From: Porticoccaceae bacterium
GTDB taxonomy: Bacteria; Pseudomonadota; Gammaproteobacteria; Pseudomonadales; Porticoccaceae
Length of the DNA: 64,000 nucleotides
Direction of reading: 5' to 3'
Assembly: GCA_029248755.1 (NCBI GenBank)
Contig: JAQWIR010000026.1
Span: 1-64,000, forward strand
Every line of letters begins with the position of its first letter. The stretch's first letter is position 1. A program made the position numbers and the translations under genes. The notes beneath the pieces are model-generated. The model searched no databases, was not told the origin of the DNA, and saw nothing but the letters and a program-made list of their open reading frames with translations. Below are positions 31,627-40,886 of this stretch, one piece after another.

Positions 31627-32307
31627 ATGATTCATTTTGATAATCTTACTAAGCGCTACTCGGGAGGTTATGAGGCGCTTAAGGGCATCAATTTGAATGT
31701 AAATGCCGGAGAATTAGCTTTTTTAACCGGACACTCAGGCGCTGGCAAGAGCACCTTGCTAAAGCTTTTAATGCTTCTAGAGAGGCCCAGTTCTGGGACT
31801 TTACTCATCAATGGCAAAAATATTAATCGTCTAGCTAATAGCAAGATCCCCGCCTATCGGCGACAGCTAGGTGTTGTTTTTCAAGATCACCAGTTATTAA
31901 TGGATCGAAGCGTCTTTGATAATGTTGCCTTACCCCTTCAAGTGGCCGGTCAGTCGCGCAAAGAGATTGGGCGTCGAGTTCGTGCAGCACTTGATGGGGT
32001 TGGTCTGCTTCTAAAAGAGCGGCACAGTCCAGCGATGCTCTCTGGCGGTGAGCAACAGCGAGTAGGTATTGCTCGAGCTGTTGTCCACAAGCCAAGAATA
32101 CTTTTAGCGGATGAGCCAACAGGCAACCTAGATCCCGGATTATCCGCAGAAATCATGGCACTCTTTCGACGTTTTCAGGATGTGGGAGTCACCGTATTAA
32201 TTGCAAGCCATGATATTGATCTGATTAATCAAATGAACTGTAGGATTATTCGCCTAGAACAAGGCATGGTGGCTGACGATGGAGGTACCCATGGCTCAGT
32301 CTTCTAG
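31627..32307 (+). CDS. ftsE: Cell division ATP-binding protein FtsE
   Basis: ABC ATPase of the FtsEX complex, which activates septal peptidoglycan hydrolases. The 226-residue protein has Walker [15 protein letters not shown], the Q-loop VFQDHQLL, signature [15 protein letters not shown] and Walker [13 protein letters not shown], all intact. Its end overlaps ftsX by 17 bases, so the two are translationally coupled. Confidence 0.97.
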   Translation: MIHFDNLTKRYSGGYEALKGINLNVNAGELAFLTGHSGAGKSTLLKLLMLLERPSSGTLLINGKNINRLANSKIPAYRRQLGVVFQDHQLLMDRSVFDNVALPLQVAGQSRKEIGRRVRAALDGVGLLLKERHSPAMLSGGEQQRVGIARAVVHKPRILLADEPTGNLDPGLSAEIMALFRRFQDVGVTVLIASHDIDLINQMNCRIIRLEQGMVADDGGTHGSVF

Positions 32308-33277
32308 TGCAAAGGTGCGACGTGGCGCGGTGGCACCAAAGATTGGTTTATTTGGCCTTATAAGAGCGGCTTTTGAGCATCATTCCCACACTTTTCAGGA
32401 TAGTCTTAAGAGACTTGCTAAAGACCCTTTACAAACGCTGATGACGGCTTCAGTAATTGCCATTGCCTTATCGCTGCCGGCTACACTCTTTCTAGTAGTT
32501 GATAATGCCCGTCAATTTGAAAATAATTTTGAGTCTTTTTCACAGATTACTGCTTATGTTGATAATAGCGCCAACCAAAAACAGATTGCCACTATAAAAA
32601 CCCAGTTGCAGGCCATTCCTGAAGTAGCTGCAGTGATGTACATTTCTCCTGAACAGGGTTTGCAGGAATTTACCGAGAATTCAGGCTTTGGTTCTGCGTT
32701 AAAGTATTTAGAAAGCAATCCATTGCCACCAGTATTTATTATAGAGCCAATAGCTGATGTTGCATTAGAGGCAAATCAAGTCCAGCCCTTGCTCGCTAAA
32801 ATTAGCCAAATAGCAGAGGTTGAAGATACGCAAATTGATATGTTGTGGTTGCAGCGCTTGCGAAGCTTAACCCAAATTGGCCAACAAATTGTGTTCGCAT
32901 TGGGATTTGTCCTGGGTTTGGGGGTACTTGTGATTATTGGCAATAGTATTCGGCTAACAATCCACGGCCGTCGAGAAGAAATTATAGTCGTAAAGCTGGT
33001 TGGCGGAACCGATGCATATGTTAGAAGGCCATTTTTGTATTCAGGTATGCTGATGGGTCTAATCGGAGCTATGGGCGCTGCATTAATTATAGTGATTGGC
33101 TTTTGGTGGCTCAGTGGCTCAGTGGCTCAACTAAGCGAGTTATACAATAGCCAGTTCAGACTTCATAGTCTTGGGGTACAAGGTTGCCTTGCACTTATTG
33201 CTGTAGGCGCTAGCCTTGGATTGTCTGGGTCTTGGTTAGCTGTGACAAGGCATCTAAAGGACATAAAACCAAGATAA
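32291..33277 (+). CDS. ftsX: Cell division protein FtsX
   Basis: Membrane partner of FtsE. The 328-residue protein has a basic cytoplasmic N-terminus, a first helix (MTASVIAIALSLPATLFLVV), a periplasmic ECD with the typical QITAYVD and MYISPEQGLQEF, and three further helices with GNSIRLTIHGRREEIIVVKLVGGTDAYVRRPFLY-type sequence in between. The ATG at 32291 is chosen because GGAGG lies five bases upstream; ATG at 32279 is an alternative. Confidence 0.96.
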   Translation: MAQSSSAKVRRGAVAPKIGLFGLIRAAFEHHSHTFQDSLKRLAKDPLQTLMTASVIAIALSLPATLFLVVDNARQFENNFESFSQITAYVDNSANQKQIATIKTQLQAIPEVAAVMYISPEQGLQEFTENSGFGSALKYLESNPLPPVFIIEPIADVALEANQVQPLLAKISQIAEVEDTQIDMLWLQRLRSLTQIGQQIVFALGFVLGLGVLVIIGNSIRLTIHGRREEIIVVKLVGGTDAYVRRPFLYSGMLMGLIGAMGAALIIVIGFWWLSGSVAQLSELYNSQFRLHSLGVQGCLALIAVGASLGLSGSWLAVTRHLKDIKPR

Positions 33278-33312
33278 AGATTTTGTCGTAAAAAGAGGAA
33301 TGTTTATAAGGC

Positions 33313-33366
33313 CTTGAACTTGAAATACCCCCCGATTAGGCACTATTTATAAAATAATGCTATAAT
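33313..33366 (+). promoter_or_regulatory. Candidate rpoH promoter region
   Basis: TATAAT at 33361-33366 is a good -10 box about 28 bases before the rpoH start, but its -35 is weak. Just upstream, CTTGAACTTGAAA (33313-33325) contains GAACTT, the -35 core of sigma-E promoters, and tandem CTTGAA elements that resemble sigma-32 -35 boxes. I could not find a matching -10 at the right distance for either alternative sigma factor. Confidence 0.35.
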
Positions 33367-33393
33367 GGGCGGCTGAGATAAGAGATTTTTAGT

Positions 33394-34251
33394 ATGAGTA
33401 ATTCGCTACAAACAATGGATTGGATGAGTCCTGGCGCTAACCTGAATGCTTACATTCAGGGCACTGCGACCGTGCCTATCTTAACCTTGGACGAAGAGCG
33501 TGAGCTTGGCGAAGCACTGTATTATCAAGATGATATTGACGCAGCACGTCGACTTGTTATGGCTCACCTTCGTTTTGTGGTGCATATTGCCCGTTCATAC
33601 AATGGTTATGGCTTGCCCTTAGGTGATTTGATTCAAGAGGGTAATGTTGGGCTAATGAAGGCGGTCAAACGTTTTAATCCAGAAAAAGGAGCCCGTTTGG
33701 TCTCTTTTGCTGTACATTGGATAAAAGCTGAAATCCATGAGTTTGTTCTTCGTAATTGGAGAATTGTTAAGGTTGCCACCACTAAATCTCAGCGCAAGTT
33801 ATTCTTTAATTTGCGCGGCGCCAAAAAACAGCTGCAATGGCTTTCTGCTGACGAAGCGCAAGCAGTTGCAGATGATTTAGGTGTCGAAGTTAAAGATGTG
33901 ATGGAAATGGAAATGCGTCTTTCGGCACATGATGCCTGTTTTGATGCACCGGACGATGATGACGAAGACAATAAGACTGCTTATGCTCCAGCGCTATACC
34001 TCGAAGATAAAAGTGCTGATCCGGCAGAACAAGTAGCTAATCAAGATTTTGAAAATGATAGTAATGCGCGCCTTGGTCTTGCCGTCCAGTCCCTAGACCA
34101 GCGCAGTCAGGATATTCTTCAGCGTCGTTGGTTAGATGATAACAAGGCAACGTTACATCAGCTAGCCGATGAGTATGGTGTATCTGCAGAAAGAATTAGG
34201 CAGCTTGAAAAAAATGCTATGACAAAAGTTCGTGCCGCCATGGAAGCCTAA
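33394..34251 (+). CDS. rpoH: RNA polymerase heat-shock sigma factor RpoH
   Basis: Sigma-32, which directs heat-shock gene transcription. The 285-residue protein has the sigma-70 region 2 core [29 protein letters not shown] in pieces, the RpoH box QRKLFFNLR that separates it from other sigma factors, and a region 4.2 helix-turn-helix ([23 protein letters not shown]). It follows ftsX, the conserved ftsYEX-rpoH order, with 116 bases between, and has its own terminator. Confidence 0.97.
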   Translation: MSNSLQTMDWMSPGANLNAYIQGTATVPILTLDEERELGEALYYQDDIDAARRLVMAHLRFVVHIARSYNGYGLPLGDLIQEGNVGLMKAVKRFNPEKGARLVSFAVHWIKAEIHEFVLRNWRIVKVATTKSQRKLFFNLRGAKKQLQWLSADEAQAVADDLGVEVKDVMEMEMRLSAHDACFDAPDDDDEDNKTAYAPALYLEDKSADPAEQVANQDFENDSNARLGLAVQSLDQRSQDILQRRWLDDNKATLHQLADEYGVSAERIRQLEKNAMTKVRAAMEA

Positions 34252-34269
34252 TCTATAGAGAGATCGTTT

Positions 34270-34305
34270 AACCGCGCAGGCCATTTTTAACCGTGCGGTT
34301 TTTTT
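34270..34305 (+). terminator. Intrinsic terminator after rpoH
   Basis: AACCGCGCAGG pairs with CCGTGCGGTT across a short loop, followed by a seven-base T run ending at 34305, 18 bases after the rpoH stop. Confidence 0.85.
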
Positions 34306-34311
34306 ATACCT

Positions 34312-34689
34312 ATGAATAAACTATATTGGATAAAAATTACAGCAATTAGTGGCCTACTATCGGTTGTTCTCGGCGCATTTGCCGCTCACATGTTAGATGG
34401 ACTAATCACAGCTCAGCGATCTGAAACATTTGATACAGCTGTGCAGTATCAAATGTTTCATACTCTCGCATTATTGGGTCTTATCTGTATTGATGATGCC
34501 CTATTAGTGGCTCGTTGGAAAAAATATGCTGCAGTCTTTTTTCTAGTGGGTATTATTCTTTTTTGTGGCTCCCTATACTTATTGATTGCGACAAGTATTT
34601 CACAATTCGCCATGATTACGCCTATTGGTGGACTATCATTTATGCTGGGCTGGATAATGTTACTGCTAGCAGCTATAAGAGAAAAATAG
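34312..34689 (+). CDS. DUF423 family membrane protein
   Basis: Small (125-residue) inner-membrane protein of unknown function with four predicted helices. The first carries the family signature GLLSVVLGAFAAHML, followed by VQYQMFHTLALLGL and a C-terminal TPIGGLSFMLGWIMLLLAA, the standard DUF423 pattern. The ATG lies only six bases after the rpoH terminator and has no Shine-Dalgarno, so its translation signal is unclear. trmB begins at the very next base after its stop. Confidence 0.9.
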   Translation: MNKLYWIKITAISGLLSVVLGAFAAHMLDGLITAQRSETFDTAVQYQMFHTLALLGLICIDDALLVARWKKYAAVFFLVGIILFCGSLYLLIATSISQFAMITPIGGLSFMLGWIMLLLAAIREK

Positions 34690-35379
34690 ATGGAGATTAA
34701 GCCAGAATATCGCGATAAAACCATACGCAGCTTTGTGGTGAGGGCTGGCCGAATGACTAAAGCGCAGCGCAGCGCATTTGAATCTGGTTGGCAATCCTAT
34801 GGCTTGCGCTTAGTCGACGGTACTATTGATATGGAGGCTGTATTTGGTCGGAATACGACCAGAGTGGTTGAAATTGGTTTTGGCATGGGTGCTTCGTTAC
34901 TTGAGATGGCAGAGGCTCAGCCGGAAACCGATTTTATTGGCATAGAAGTACACCCGCCAGGTGTGGGAAGTTTGATAAATGCTATTCAAGAAAAACAAAT
35001 TAGCAATCTAAGGGTTTATCTTGCGGATGCAACGGATGTGCTTAATGAGTGTTTTCCAGATGCTAGTCTAGATAGGGTGCAAATATATTTTCCCGATCCA
35101 TGGCATAAAAAGAAGCACAATAAACGAAGAATCATTCAGCCTAAATTTCTACAATTAATCAAAGCCAAGTTACGGCTGGGTGGTGTTGTGCATATGGCTA
35201 CTGATTGGCAACCCTACGCTGAACAAATGCTTGAGCTAATTAGTGATACTCCAGCATTTGAAAATATGACGCAAGATTATATGCCTCGACCTGATTTTAG
35301 GCCGCTGACAAAATTTGAGAGGCGTGGAGAAAGATTGGGTCATGGGGTTTGGGACCTTATGGCTAAAAGAGTACTATAA
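34690..35379 (+). CDS. trmB: tRNA (guanine-46 N7)-methyltransferase
   Basis: Makes m7G46 in tRNA variable loops. The 229-residue protein has [14 protein letters not shown] near the start, the SAM-binding [28 protein letters not shown] and the catalytic block [17 protein letters not shown], all hallmark TrmB motifs. It directly abuts the DUF423 gene and is presumably co-transcribed with it. Confidence 0.97.
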   Translation: MEIKPEYRDKTIRSFVVRAGRMTKAQRSAFESGWQSYGLRLVDGTIDMEAVFGRNTTRVVEIGFGMGASLLEMAEAQPETDFIGIEVHPPGVGSLINAIQEKQISNLRVYLADATDVLNECFPDASLDRVQIYFPDPWHKKKHNKRRIIQPKFLQLIKAKLRLGGVVHMATDWQPYAEQMLELISDTPAFENMTQDYMPRPDFRPLTKFERRGERLGHGVWDLMAKRVL

Positions 35380-35492
35380 TTCAATATTGATATAATTAGG
35401 CAAACAAGGCGAACTATTTTAGATTTGTTTAGTCTTAAAAATAGCCTAAACTAAATGTTGGGAAACTTAATTTAAACTATTGGGAAGAAAAG

Positions 35493-36230
35493 ATGAAAAA
35501 GATTAGCCTAATTTCAATGGTCGCACTTGGTATTACTGCCTGTGGTCATGAAAAAGCAACTGAAACAGAGGTGGCCGTAATTGATACGCAAGATCAAAAA
35601 GTCAGCTATCTAATGGGTATTGAAAATGGAAAAGGTATTGGGTCTACTGGAATTGAGCTAGATCTTGCAGCATATCAGCAGGGCTTTTCTGACGGCGTTG
35701 CTAAGCTAGAGTCAAAGCTTGATGAGGAGGAGACCGCTAAGGTTATCCAAGAGTTTCAAAAGCAAATGATGGCTAAGCGAGAAGAAATGCAGAAAGTAGA
35801 ACAGGAAGCGGCAGGACTTGAGTCGGCGGCTAACCTTAAAGAAGGAGCGGCCTTTCTTGAAACTAATGGCGCTAAAGAAGGTATTGTGACTACCGAAACA
35901 GGATTACAGTATAAGGTGATCACTGAAGGAACAGGCGCTAAACCAAGTGTTGAGAGCACGGTTGAAGTTCATTATGCAGGTAGGCTTTTAGATGGCACTG
36001 AGTTTGATAGCTCTATCAAGCGCGGTATGCCTGTTAAATTTGGCGTGACTCAAGTTATTCCTGGCTGGACCGAAGCTCTGCAATTAATGCCTGAGGGTTC
36101 AAAGTGGGAGCTGTATATACCGTCAGACTTGGGTTATGGCGCTGGCGGACAGGGACCAATCGGCCCAAATTCAGTATTAATTTTTGAGGTTGAATTGCTA
36201 ACAGCTGACGTCAAAGCGGATAAAAGCTAA
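35493..36230 (+). CDS. FKBP-type peptidyl-prolyl isomerase, lipoprotein
   Basis: Probable periplasmic, lipid-anchored folding catalyst of the FkpA/Mip class. The 245 residues begin with a signal peptide ending in the lipobox LGITAC. An N-terminal dimerisation domain follows (VSYLMGIENGKGI, YQQGFSDGVA), then a long helix rich in E, K and Q (about 75-115), and a C-terminal FKBP domain (VEVHYAGRLLDGTEFDSS, VIPGWTEALQLMPEGSKWELYIPSDLGYG). A strong terminator follows. Monocistronic. Confidence 0.93.
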   Translation: MKKISLISMVALGITACGHEKATETEVAVIDTQDQKVSYLMGIENGKGIGSTGIELDLAAYQQGFSDGVAKLESKLDEEETAKVIQEFQKQMMAKREEMQKVEQEAAGLESAANLKEGAAFLETNGAKEGIVTTETGLQYKVITEGTGAKPSVESTVEVHYAGRLLDGTEFDSSIKRGMPVKFGVTQVIPGWTEALQLMPEGSKWELYIPSDLGYGAGGQGPIGPNSVLIFEVELLTADVKADKS

Positions 36231-36247
36231 TAGAGTATAAGGGTATC

Positions 36248-36277
36248 AAAAGCCCCATTATTATGGGGCTTTTTTTG
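36248..36277. terminator. Bidirectional terminator between the FKBP gene and rsd
   Basis: AAAAGCCCCAT and ATGGGGCTTTT form a perfect stem with a four-base loop, followed by T on the plus strand and preceded by A. It sits between converging genes. Confidence 0.9.
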
Positions 36278-36300
36278 TATTAAAAAATGATTCTTAGCTT

Positions 36301-36789
36301 TTAGTTAGCGGGCTTTTTAGGTATTAATATTTGTTGGTAATGTTCGCTGTGCAGTGTATTGACCATGCTGTCTTCAATTTCGAATCTCTGAGCCAGATTT
36401 TCGCCCAGCTTAGATAGGTCAATTGTTAGTGAAGAAAGGTCATCCGTCGCCAGATACTTGTCGTTAAAGTCCAAAATAACGTCGGTTAAAGAATAAATGG
36501 CAGGTAGTAGCTTTTTACCTGATGCCAGGGCTTCAGAGTCGTTAAATAAGTGACCTTCATTTATTAGCTGTTCAAATATTTCAAAGTGACCTTCAGAAAT
36601 ATAATCGACGAGTTGTTGGCAAAAAGTTTGTAATAGACGGCCTTGATGAAGATTCTTGTCGTCAAAATCTTTGACATTGCTAAGTTCGCAAAAAGTCACA
36701 AGAAGGTTTCTGCGAGCTTCAAGCCAATGCTTTATTCGATCATGTACCCATGGCCAAAATTCATTTGGTTGTAAATTTTTGTCTTCCAT
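36301..36789 (-). CDS. rsd: Anti-sigma-70 factor Rsd/AlgQ
   Basis: Stationary-phase regulator that sequesters sigma-70 (family knowledge). The 162-residue helical protein contains the conserved HWLEARRNLLVTFCEL near residue 20 and QTFCQQLVDYISEGHFEIFEQL, followed by the acidic helix of the Rsd/AlgQ family. I chose ATG 36789; GTG/TTG codons up to 36807 are alternatives. In pseudomonads this gene lies beside a Dsb gene as it does here (dsbB upstream on the same strand). Confidence 0.9.
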   Translation of the reverse strand: MEDKNLQPNEFWPWVHDRIKHWLEARRNLLVTFCELSNVKDFDDKNLHQGRLLQTFCQQLVDYISEGHFEIFEQLINEGHLFNDSEALASGKKLLPAIYSLTDVILDFNDKYLATDDLSSLTIDLSKLGENLAQRFEIEDSMVNTLHSEHYQQILIPKKPAN

Positions 36790-36914
36790 AAAAATATCCA
36801 CAATCAATTTTTTAAAACAGCGTACTCTTTTTAGTATAAGAAATAAAAATTATTATGTACTAAAAAATAGTCATTTTTGGAGTTAAAAATTCGATATTAA
36901 AAGTGTTGTTATGC

Positions 36915-37409
36915 TTAGACTTTTCGAGTGAACTGAAAAATGCCAATACAAACATATCCAATAAAAGTCACTAAAACCCAGCCAGGCATGCTGATTCCCA
37001 ATAATTGCCACTGAACTTCAGCGCAATTACCATCGCCTTTTAGCAGGTGAGAGATTGCTTCTAGCAAAGAGAATACATCAAATAAATAATCAACTGGAAC
37101 GCCACATGCTGGGACTTTATCTTCAGGTAGGCTTTGTAGCCAAAGTTGTTTTATAGAGAAATAACCGCCAATTAAGGCCAGTAGTGTGGACAAGCCAGCG
37201 TAGATTTTTTGTCCATATTGGCGGGGGTTATGTAATACGGCAGTTGTGCATACTAGGGCAATTGCAATAATAAACACACGCTGAGTAATACATAGATAGC
37301 AGGGTTCTAATTGCAAATGATTTTGGAAATAAAATACAGCGATAGAAATTAAGAGGCCCCCGAATATGGCTTGAAGCCCATTGATGGTTCTATGGTTTGG
37401 CAGTTGCAT
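36915..37409 (-). CDS. dsbB: Disulfide bond formation protein B
   Basis: Inner-membrane quinone reductase that reoxidises DsbA. The 164-residue protein has four membrane helices and the two cysteine pairs: EPCYLC in the first periplasmic loop (about residues 35-40), and PACG plus DGNC in the second. The arrangement and length match DsbB. Followed by rsd on the same strand. Confidence 0.94.
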   Translation of the reverse strand: MQLPNHRTINGLQAIFGGLLISIAVFYFQNHLQLEPCYLCITQRVFIIAIALVCTTAVLHNPRQYGQKIYAGLSTLLALIGGYFSIKQLWLQSLPEDKVPACGVPVDYLFDVFSLLEAISHLLKGDGNCAEVQWQLLGISMPGWVLVTFIGYVCIGIFQFTRKV

Positions 37410-37458
37410 AGGTATTTCCTAGATATTTTTGTTAATTGTATATCATTTTTGATATTGG

Positions 37459-39042
37459 CTAATTAATTTGTGAGGACTTCCAATAAGCTGATAGAAATTG
37501 ATCAAATGAAACTTGATCGTTATTTTCTTGGGCAATTTGCTGTTTGTGAGACATTGCTGCAAGTTGGGTGTAATGCTTGGTAATCTTTGTATCAAGCTCA
37601 CCGCCAAGAAAAAATTCCCTATGCTTCATCGCCTTGCCCATTGCCATTCGATAGTAGGTTTCATTGTTGTCTTGCATTTCTTTCAGCATAGACTCTGAGG
37701 GAGTTTTGCTAGCATCAATTATGGCTGCCTGCATTGAACGATGGGCCTGTGAGTAATATTGATTGTCATGGGCTATGTCTAATTGTTCGGCCACGGGCTG
37801 CATTTCTAGTAATAAATCGGCACCCCATTCCCGAAGTCTTAATTCAGACGAGCCCTTTTGCAGTCTTAGTTGTGGATCTCGACCTCGATACACTGTGCTC
37901 AGCATATTTTTTGAGAGAATTTGAGATTCCGAGTTGGTGGTTTTGGGGCTTTCAGATAACAGGCAAAACAGCAGAAAAGTGTCTAGGAAGCGAATCGTTT
38001 GAGCATCAATGCCACAGGCTAGCAGAGGGTTCACATCTAGACAGCGAACTTCGATATATTCTACTCCGCTATGCTGCAGTGCCTGCAGCGGAGTTTCGTC
38101 TAATGCTGCAGTGCGCTTGGGTCGAATAGCGCTATAAAATTCATTCTCAATTTGTAAAAGATGGGTATTGAGTTGCTTATAATTGCCTTGTGGGTCTTTA
38201 AGCCCAATATCATCATAAGCTTTATAGGGCGTCGCTAAAGCACTGCGAAGAGAGGTTATATATTCCTCTAAGCTGTTATAAGAAATGTCTACCGCGCTTT
38301 GGGCCTGACTTTGATAGCCGAGATCGCCCATTCTTAATGATGTTGCATAGGGTTGATACAGACTATGACTATCTTGTCCTACGGGGCTTAATTGGTGATC
38401 TCGGTTGGCGACAAAACTTCTGCAAACTGCTGGCGCCGAACCTAAAAGATAAAGTAGTAGCCAAGCGTAGCGGCGAAAATTACGAATTAGTTTAAAGTAG
38501 CCCTCAGATTTAAAATTCTGCAATGACTGAGTATTTTGTTGCTGCTGTTGTAACTCCATCCATAGGGTGTCGGGAACAGAGAAATTGTAGTGAATTCCTG
38601 CAATAGTCTGCATAGACCGACCATATCTATGGCCTAAACCCAGTCGGTAGACGTGCTTCATAATGCCTATATTCGAAGAACCATATTCAGCGATTGGAAT
38701 TTGATCATCAGCACCTAGTTGGCATGGCATGCTACTGGCCCAAAGCAATTCTTCACCTATCTGACGATAAGTGAATCTATGAATATCATCGAGCTCGGTA
38801 AGCACTTTTTCGATAGAGCAAGAGGGTGCAGTAATAAACTCCAAAAGAGCTTCAGAATAGTCTGTGGTAATTGATGGGTGGCTAAGAGCTGCTCCTAATG
38901 TTTTTGGATGAGCTGAGTTTGCAATATGCCCGCTGGGGGAAACACGCAGACTTTCTTTTTCAATGCCGCGAACAATATCTCGCAAAAGCTTTCTTCTTTG
39001 CGGATTTTCAAATATTGCTAAGGAATCATTTAAGGATGCCAT
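37459..39042 (-). CDS. gshA: Glutamate-cysteine ligase
   Basis: First glutathione step, joining glutamate and cysteine. The 527-residue protein is the proteobacterial type 1 enzyme: RGIEKESLRV at the start, TTDYSEALLEFIT, a central YIEVRCLDVNPLLACGID and the long helical C-terminal half. Glutathione synthase gshB is separate at 55005-55952, so both steps are in this window. It ends 49 bases before dsbB. Confidence 0.97.
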   Translation of the reverse strand: MASLNDSLAIFENPQRRKLLRDIVRGIEKESLRVSPSGHIANSAHPKTLGAALSHPSITTDYSEALLEFITAPSCSIEKVLTELDDIHRFTYRQIGEELLWASSMPCQLGADDQIPIAEYGSSNIGIMKHVYRLGLGHRYGRSMQTIAGIHYNFSVPDTLWMELQQQQQNTQSLQNFKSEGYFKLIRNFRRYAWLLLYLLGSAPAVCRSFVANRDHQLSPVGQDSHSLYQPYATSLRMGDLGYQSQAQSAVDISYNSLEEYITSLRSALATPYKAYDDIGLKDPQGNYKQLNTHLLQIENEFYSAIRPKRTAALDETPLQALQHSGVEYIEVRCLDVNPLLACGIDAQTIRFLDTFLLFCLLSESPKTTNSESQILSKNMLSTVYRGRDPQLRLQKGSSELRLREWGADLLLEMQPVAEQLDIAHDNQYYSQAHRSMQAAIIDASKTPSESMLKEMQDNNETYYRMAMGKAMKHREFFLGGELDTKITKHYTQLAAMSHKQQIAQENNDQVSFDQFLSAYWKSSQIN

Positions 39043-39053
39043 ATTGCTCTCAA

Positions 39054-39287
39054 TTAGGCCGCGGTCATGGAGTTGTCGGGCGTATTAATATCGCCCTTAG
39101 TGCTCCCGTCGAAGGCTTTAACTTTGGCTCTTAGGTTAATATCCTTGGCATTAAGTTCAATAAGTTTATTGAGTGCAATATCTTGGTGTTCAGATTGATA
39201 AAGAAGATTATTTTTGCAGTCTGCAGTCCAGAGTAAGTCTTTGCCAAGGTAGAAACCGTCGGACCTTTGTAAGATATATCGAACCAT
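39054..39287 (-). CDS. Conserved small hypothetical protein upstream of gshA
   Basis: A 77-residue protein of no function known to me, 11 bases upstream of gshA on the same strand. It starts MVRYILQRSDGFYLGKDLLW, contains YQSEHQDIALNKLIELNAKDINLRAKV, and ends in a low-complexity acidic/Ser-Thr tail. The first 55 residues look like a folded domain with aromatic strands. Position and reading-frame quality suggest a real gene, probably co-transcribed with gshA. Confidence 0.65.
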   Translation of the reverse strand: MVRYILQRSDGFYLGKDLLWTADCKNNLLYQSEHQDIALNKLIELNAKDINLRAKVKAFDGSTKGDINTPDNSMTAA

Positions 39288-39399
39288 ATTATAGCCGTGA
39301 TAGAGCCTTTGAATTAGTAGTTTAGTTTAACGTATATACCTAGGCTAAAAAAAGCTAATTATCGCCTAATTCTGAGCGGCTATTTTGATTGAACATAAT

Positions 39400-40764
39400 T
39401 TAACTATGAGTATCATTTGAGTGGTTTAGATTGGCCCAGTGTTTAAATCTCTGAATAAAAACCGGCTCTAAATAAAAGATAGTTGCCATATAAGCGAGAT
39501 TTAAAATTGCCAAGAGTAAAAAGAACTGAGGAATAGACCAGCCGAGTTTGCTTAAAAAGAGCATGCCCAGCAAACTGCCTGAAACCATAAATACAGCATT
39601 AAAAATATTGTTAACAGAAAGCACTCGAGCGCGAGATATGCGATTGGTGTTGCGCTGAATCATGGTAATAATTGGCACGATAAATAAACCACCAAATAGT
39701 CCAATAAAAAGCAGATCGGCCAGGATTCTCAAGCCAGATGGCATTGTTAAGAACGTGGTGGGTAATACAGAATTACCTGCAGTATTTATAGCAGCATAGG
39801 CGGTTGAGGAAAAATAAAGATCGATTGCAAAAAGACTGAGGCCCAGTGCGCCGATTGGCACCAAACCAGGTTCTACCTGTCCGCGCGATAACCTATTACA
39901 GCAAAGAGAGCCAATGGCGACGCCAATGATAAATGCACCCAATAAAATTGAAATAAGCTTAGGGTCGCCACCTAAAATAGTCACTGAGAAGTTAGGAACC
40001 TGGGTTAAAAAGCAGGCGCCATAAAGCCAAAACCACGAACTTGAAAAAATACAGTAAATAACAGTTTTATTTTGTTTGGCCAAGTTGAAGTTATAAGCGG
40101 TTTCACGTATTGGATTAAATGTAGATGGAAATTCGTTCATTGTTTTTTCTGGCGGAGCGTTTGGTATTTGACAGCTGCTAAGCCAGCCAATAATAGCTAC
40201 CAAAATAGTTAGTACGCCTAGTTGCATTGGGCCCTGAGTACTGGTCACTAGCCATCCGCCAATGAGTGTTCCTGATAATATAGAGACGAATGTCCCCATT
40301 CCAACCTGAGCATTAGCTGCTAATAGCTCGGTATCACCGACATGCTGAGGAATAATGGCGTATTTAAGAGGGCCAAAAAAAGCGGATTGAACGCCTAATA
40401 AGAAAAGCACTACTAACATTAAATTTATGTTGGCTTGCCACAAAGAAAAACAGCCAATTAGCATTATAATAATCTCGGCAAATTTAATTCGTCTTATTAA
40501 AAAAGCTTTATCAAAGCGGTCAGCAAGGCGGCCCGCCATGGTTGAAAACAAGAAAAAGGGTAAAATAAATAAACCAGCGGCAAGGTTGGTAATAAAGTTT
40601 GTATTTGTGTCTGCGGACGCAACGGCAGTGCTAACGACTATTACTAATAAGGCATTCTTAAATAAATTATCATTTAGGGCGCCAAGAAACTGGGTAATAA
40701 AAAACGGCAAAAATCGACGCTTAGAAAAAAGATAGAATTGACCCCTATTATTATTTTTTTGCAC
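39400..40764 (-). CDS. MFS transporter, LplT/Aas-like
   Basis: Twelve-helix major facilitator protein, 454 residues, GTG start. The N-terminus RRFLPFFITQFLGALNDNLFKNALL and the loop STMAGRLADRFDKAFLIRRIKFAEI match the LplT-like branch that moves lysophospholipids, often fused to Aas acyltransferases. Here it stands alone without the acyltransferase domain. The substrate is therefore only a family-level inference. Confidence 0.82.
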   Translation of the reverse strand: MQKNNNRGQFYLFSKRRFLPFFITQFLGALNDNLFKNALLVIVVSTAVASADTNTNFITNLAAGLFILPFFLFSTMAGRLADRFDKAFLIRRIKFAEIIIMLIGCFSLWQANINLMLVVLFLLGVQSAFFGPLKYAIIPQHVGDTELLAANAQVGMGTFVSILSGTLIGGWLVTSTQGPMQLGVLTILVAIIGWLSSCQIPNAPPEKTMNEFPSTFNPIRETAYNFNLAKQNKTVIYCIFSSSWFWLYGACFLTQVPNFSVTILGGDPKLISILLGAFIIGVAIGSLCCNRLSRGQVEPGLVPIGALGLSLFAIDLYFSSTAYAAINTAGNSVLPTTFLTMPSGLRILADLLFIGLFGGLFIVPIITMIQRNTNRISRARVLSVNNIFNAVFMVSGSLLGMLFLSKLGWSIPQFFLLLAILNLAYMATIFYLEPVFIQRFKHWANLNHSNDTHS

Positions 40765-40886
40765 CTATACCCCTGAAACAAAGTTGCCTGATATTTTACA
40801 ACTTAATCTTCTCGCTCGCGCTATGCAAGTTTAAAACTAGATTTTCTGAAAGAGAGTTTAGCAGGATGGCTTTTTACAGCTATTAT

